IMG/VR virus record: IMGVR_UViG_3300023257_000136
Coordinates: 1-22,341 of that record
Length of the DNA: 22,341 nucleotides
Direction: 5' to 3' (one strand)
Source: a virus
Shown: one piece after another, positions 20,201-22,341 of the stretch
Layout: each line of letters opens with the position of its first letter
How positions within the stretch are numbered: the stretch's first letter is position 1
Notes under the pieces: model-generated
The model's input: only the letters and a program-made list of their open reading frames with translations
Told to the model about the DNA's origin: nothing
The model's database searches: none
Made by a program: the position numbers and the translations under genes

Positions 20201-22341
20201 TAAAAAGGGCTAATTGTTGGAATAAAGAAATCCCAACAATATTATATAATAGAACAGAAAAAGAAATAGGTGCTTTTTTACGCGGCTTATTTGATACAGA
20301 TGGTTCTTGTTTAAAAAATAAATCGGGGAAAACAATAATAAGTATTACACTAATGAATCTTAAATTAATTTCTCAAGTTTCAGAATTACTATCTATGTTA
20401 AATATTGTGGGTAGATTAGAAAATAATCATATTGTAATAACAGGCAATAGAAATATAGAACTATTTTCTAAAAAAATAGGGTTTAGAATTAAAAGAAAAA
20501 AAAATAATATTAATATTTTAAAAGAATTTAATAAGCCCTCAAGAGGATACAAAATTGTTTCAAAGATAGAAGCTATTAATGGAAAATATGGAGAACATTA
20601 TAAATATAAAAAAGAAAATTATTTTAGAGTTAAAAGATACGAATCTAATTGTTTTTATTTATTTTGTAAAAAATTAGAGAAAACAACCAGTGAGCAAGAA
20701 ATATCTTCTATTTCAAAAATTAATACTGAAATAGAAACTATCGATATTGAGATAGAAAGTTCCGATAATTTATTTTTATTATTTAATAATATTTTTACTC
20801 ATAATAGCAACTTTGTTAATTCAGATATGAAGCCAGAAGATTCTAGGTCAATGTGTTGTTTTAATGGCAAACATGAAATAAACTTTAAAATAAATGATTC
20901 TTTTAAAATTATGCCATTACAAAAGATTATTTCAAGATATAAAGAGATAGAGGTATTACAAAATGGAGAATGGGTAAAAGCAAAAACAATAAAAATAGAT
21001 TATGATAAACCTTTTATAAAAGTAATATTGAGGAATGGGTTAAGTTATAATATGACAGACAATCATATTAATCCAACTCAAAGGGGTAATATTTTTACTA
21101 AAGATTTGGTTATAGGAGATAAATTAAAATATTCTCATTCTCATTTTGAATATGAGGGAGTTGGTTCTTATAATTTAGGTAAATTTATAGGATATTATTT
21201 AGCTGAAGGCTCAAGTATGGGAACTTTTATACAATTTAGTATAGGAGAAACAGAAACAAATATAGCTGATTTTATTAGTAAAATATCTAGTGAATATTTT
21301 GGATGCAACACCTCAATTATGAAAAATACGGGTAAATCATTGACTGTAGCTCCACAGTCAGATGTAATAAAAATGTTTATTGATAAACATATATCAGGCA
21401 AAGCAACAGATAAACATTTAAAAAATTACTATTCTTTTAATCACGATATGTTAAGAGGTATTTGGGATGGTTGGTTTGAAGGGGATGGAGGTAAAAGTGA
21501 AGTATATACATCTTCAAAACAATTAGCTTATCAAATGATAAACATTGCTAGAATTTTAGGAATAAAAATAAATTTAAGAACTACAGAAAACGAAGAAATA
21601 TTTGCTTTTGGAAAAACATATATTAGGAATTTATATACTTTGCATATTTGTAAGGAAAAAGATAATGGAGGAAGAATATATGATAATGGTTTTGTAGAAA
21701 TCATAGATATTAAAAAAGTTTCTAATAGAAACAAAGTTGCTTTTTGTGTTGAAGTAGCTACTGATGCTCCATATTTTGAATTGTCAGATGGATTATATAC
21801 TCACAATTGTAGATTAAGATTAGACACAAAACAATTAGAAAAAAGAGGGGGAGGATTATTTGGAGCTAATCCATTAACAGGAAGCATCGGAGTAGTCACG
21901 ATTAATTTACCTCGAATAGCATATTTAAGTACTAATAAAAAAGAGTTCTTTGACAAATTAGAAAGACTAATGTTTCTTGCAAAAGAAAGTTTAGAGATTA
22001 AAAGAAAAATAGTTGAGAAGTTCACTGAAAATGACCTGTATCCCTATACTAAGTTTTATATTAGAAAGGTAAAGGAAAGATTCGGAGAATATTGGAAGAA
22101 TCATTTCTCAACCATTGGCTTAATAGGAATGAATGAAGTTTGCTTGAACTTTTTAAAAGAAGATATTGGTAGTAAAAATGGAGTTAAATTTACAGAAGAA
22201 ACATTAGTCTTTATGAGAAATAAATTGGTAGAATTTCAAAAAGATACTGGAAATAATTATAATTTAGAAGCAACTCCGGCAGAATCAACAGCATATAAAT
22301 TAGCTAAAGGAGATAAAGAAGAATTTGAAGATATAATAGTA
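17266..22341 (+). CDS. nrdD: Anaerobic ribonucleotide reductase with three inteins, 3' partial
   Basis: Class III reductase: makes deoxynucleotides (classically from NTPs) using a glycyl radical formed by the activase NrdG. Open to the window end: 1692 codons, of which 558 are extein. Residues 1 to about 95 form an ATP-cone (KEIIKRDGRKVKFSSNKLTKCL). The catalytic barrel reads HIHDLSYLSAY then CVGWDLYDLLLSGFKG, LNVPTRVGFQAPFSNITLD, IPYF then SNFVNSDMKPEDSRSMC then CRLRLD, and GGGLFGANPLTGSIGVVTINLPRI. The glycyl-radical C-terminus lies beyond the window. ATG 17266 is chosen because ATG 17262 stops after five codons. Inteins lie at precursor residues 175-549, 739-1180 and 1198-1514. An NrdG gene would be expected downstream. 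Confidence 0.96.
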   Translation, partial: MAKFKEIIKRDGRKVKFSSNKLTKCLKQAGEVTNEFSDKIAEKLTIRIINLVSQVVEDRLPTVEDVQDCMEEVLLSSTYKETAKACIIYREQHNQLREITSEFNSGIIKDYLKKNDWKVNENSNQGFSLQGLNNYVSSEVTKTYWLNKIYPKEIRDAHNSGELHIHDLSYLSAYCVSSQEHIITCNGSKVANSIKVGDKLIGFDGTGFKPTKVVKVFSREVEDILEIKFEYFGKNKKLRVTGEHPFLTTTGWKEAKLLNVGDEILTATPKDLFSFRCEYGCYKDRKELLSMKEARVGLNIKRKDKFFVENWRKSCRKAQKKLRQDKKLLWKDKTWVESMMQSRRDSGMYQETSERMIKNNSMKNKRVSKKAIKTRTSRGTGFFETNNPMKDPIKKKEIMKKAMSRHLPSNPEKRVIKIIKENRLPIYYVGKADLFIGRYNPDFVDESGNKLIEVFTTKMFDKNRTPDMLKKKEYYAGRGKKCLLLNTDILSDNQISKKLRSFISNGAKVLKIKKLFSKQQGKRKYKFKVVNFHCAPHNNFVVNGLITHNCVGWDLYDLLLSGFKGVVTKTESKPAKHFATCLGQLNNFFFTLAGEAAGAQAFSNLDTLLAPFIRYDKLSYKEVKQYLQEFIFNLNVPTRVGFQAPFSNITLDLEPSPNYVDKYIVIGGELQKEKYKDFQEEMNMFNKAFFEVLLEGDATGKVFTFPIPTYSITKDFDWDNPMLEGLWEMTSKYGIPYFCLEKSTLVYTNNGVKPIGNITLDDMVIGSDGKYKKIKNIFPVIHKKGIKVNTKLGNIVSAENHQFPTKDGVKKIKDITLSDKFIVDNTYLEFENGFKINNFTKEYFDLFDEKNNKIKLENLKSMPIFCKLKPKIKTKIQKLKPFKYVSNRFQTTLKNIKIPLDLNEDICELIGQLIGDGSFRKNGVSLTNADREIIDFFVTKMKSIFGVTSTISKAGESKICKSIGINSVILVGFLKYIGVKRANCWNKEIPTILYNRTEKEIGAFLRGLFDTDGSCLKNKSGKTIISITLMNLKLISQVSELLSMLNIVGRLENNHIVITGNRNIELFSKKIGFRIKRKKNNINILKEFNKPSRGYKIVSKIEAINGKYGEHYKYKKENYFRVKRYESNCFYLFCKKLEKTTSEQEISSISKINTEIETIDIEIESSDNLFLLFNNIFTHNSNFVNSDMKPEDSRSMCCFNGKHEINFKINDSFKIMPLQKIISRYKEIEVLQNGEWVKAKTIKIDYDKPFIKVILRNGLSYNMTDNHINPTQRGNIFTKDLVIGDKLKYSHSHFEYEGVGSYNLGKFIGYYLAEGSSMGTFIQFSIGETETNIADFISKISSEYFGCNTSIMKNTGKSLTVAPQSDVIKMFIDKHISGKATDKHLKNYYSFNHDMLRGIWDGWFEGDGGKSEVYTSSKQLAYQMINIARILGIKINLRTTENEEIFAFGKTYIRNLYTLHICKEKDNGGRIYDNGFVEIIDIKKVSNRNKVAFCVEVATDAPYFELSDGLYTHNCRLRLDTKQLEKRGGGLFGANPLTGSIGVVTINLPRIAYLSTNKKEFFDKLERLMFLAKESLEIKRKIVEKFTENDLYPYTKFYIRKVKERFGEYWKNHFSTIGLIGMNEVCLNFLKEDIGSKNGVKFTEETLVFMRNKLVEFQKDTGNNYNLEATPAESTAYKLAKGDKEEFEDIIV
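17788..18912 (+). mobile_element. NrdD intein 1, with Vsr/PD-(D/E)XK-like nuclease
   Basis: Precursor residues 175-549 (375 aa). Splicing ends: C175 (CVSSQEHIITCNG) and ITHN before C550; block B VTGEHPFLT, block F VVNFHCAPHNNFVV. There is no LAGLIDADG. Instead it has two tandem NUMOD3-like stretches (NNSMKNKRVSKKAIKTRT and NNPMKDPIKKKEIMKK, from residue 386), then PEKRVIKIIKENRLP and YNPDFVDESGNKLIEVF, where P441-D442 and E453 fit a PD-(D/E)XK core of the Vsr-like homing nucleases. It sits just before a cysteine that aligns with an active-site cysteine of NrdD. Confidence 0.9.
19480..20805 (+). mobile_element. NrdD intein 2, LAGLIDADG homing endonuclease
   Basis: Precursor residues 739-1180 (442 aa). 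It starts CLEKSTLVYT, block B is VSAENHQFPT, and it ends IFTHN before S1181. The two LAGLIDADG helices are LIGQLIGDG (909-917) and FLRGLFDTDG (1004-1013), each with its catalytic acid. A full-size bifunctional intein; the coding sequence is more AT-rich than the exteins around it. It splits the conserved PYF/SNF junction. Confidence 0.95.
20857..21807 (+). mobile_element. NrdD intein 3, LAGLIDADG homing endonuclease
   Basis: Precursor residues 1198-1514 (317 aa). It begins CFNGKHEINF and ends YTHN before C1515 (CRLRLD). Block B reads MTDNHINPT. The LAGLIDADG helices are LGKFIGYYLAEG (1304-1315) and LRGIWDGWFEGDG (1396-1408). Only 17 extein residues separate it from intein 2. The +1 cysteine C1515 aligns with the MxCR cysteine that carries the thiyl radical in NrdD, so splicing chemistry and catalysis share one residue (inference from alignment). 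Confidence 0.94.

Noticed and set aside
17788-21807. Group I introns or separate genes inside nrdD.
   Set aside because: The reading frame stays open through the whole region and each insertion has intein splice blocks A, B, F and G.

Overview
The window is a stretch of a tailed-phage (Caudoviricetes) genome or prophage. The DNA is strongly AT-rich, every credible gene lies on the + strand, and most genes carry AAGGAG-type ribosome-binding sites with tight ATGA/TAATG overlaps. That points to a low-GC Gram-positive host, and the anaerobic (class III) ribonucleotide reductase points to an anaerobe. I cannot name the phage or the host.

Layout. 1-1184: 3' part of a beta-class DNA methyltransferase (its DPPYG motif lies just inside the window edge). 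1196-6034: many small, mostly unrecognised accessory genes, including cysteine-rich mini-proteins, two small membrane proteins and coiled-coil proteins. One gene is interrupted by an in-frame TGA. Two short non-coding stretches can fold into hairpins. 6035-7500: a nucleoside 2-deoxyribosyltransferase-like enzyme, a ClpP-like serine protease and an unknown gene. 7499-8404: an HNH endonuclease cassette with a structured leader, bounded by 12-bp direct repeats. 8427-10413: more small genes. 10441-16435: the packaging/head block, with large terminase (two mini-inteins), portal, and a MuF minor head protein whose C-terminus looks like an anthrax-lethal-factor-type zinc metallopeptidase. 16469-17241: three small genes, two with zinc ribbons. 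17266-end: anaerobic ribonucleotide reductase NrdD carrying three inteins; the gene runs off the window.

How it fits together. TerL, portal and MuF build the prohead entrance and pump DNA. The MuF fusion could be a virion-carried effector. The methyltransferase, the deoxyribosyltransferase-like enzyme and NrdD serve DNA modification and dNTP supply. Five inteins add 4320 bases of in-frame splicing elements, each placed at or near a catalytic motif, so both packaging and dNTP synthesis depend on protein splicing. Five exact copies of AATAATATATAATATA, four of them 16-18 bases before a start codon, look like a phage-wide promoter or processing signal. The HNH cassette sits exactly inside one such motif, and removing it restores an intact copy. 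The most notable items are the intein cluster, the MuF-metallopeptidase fusion, the repeated motif and the HNH insertion with its leader.
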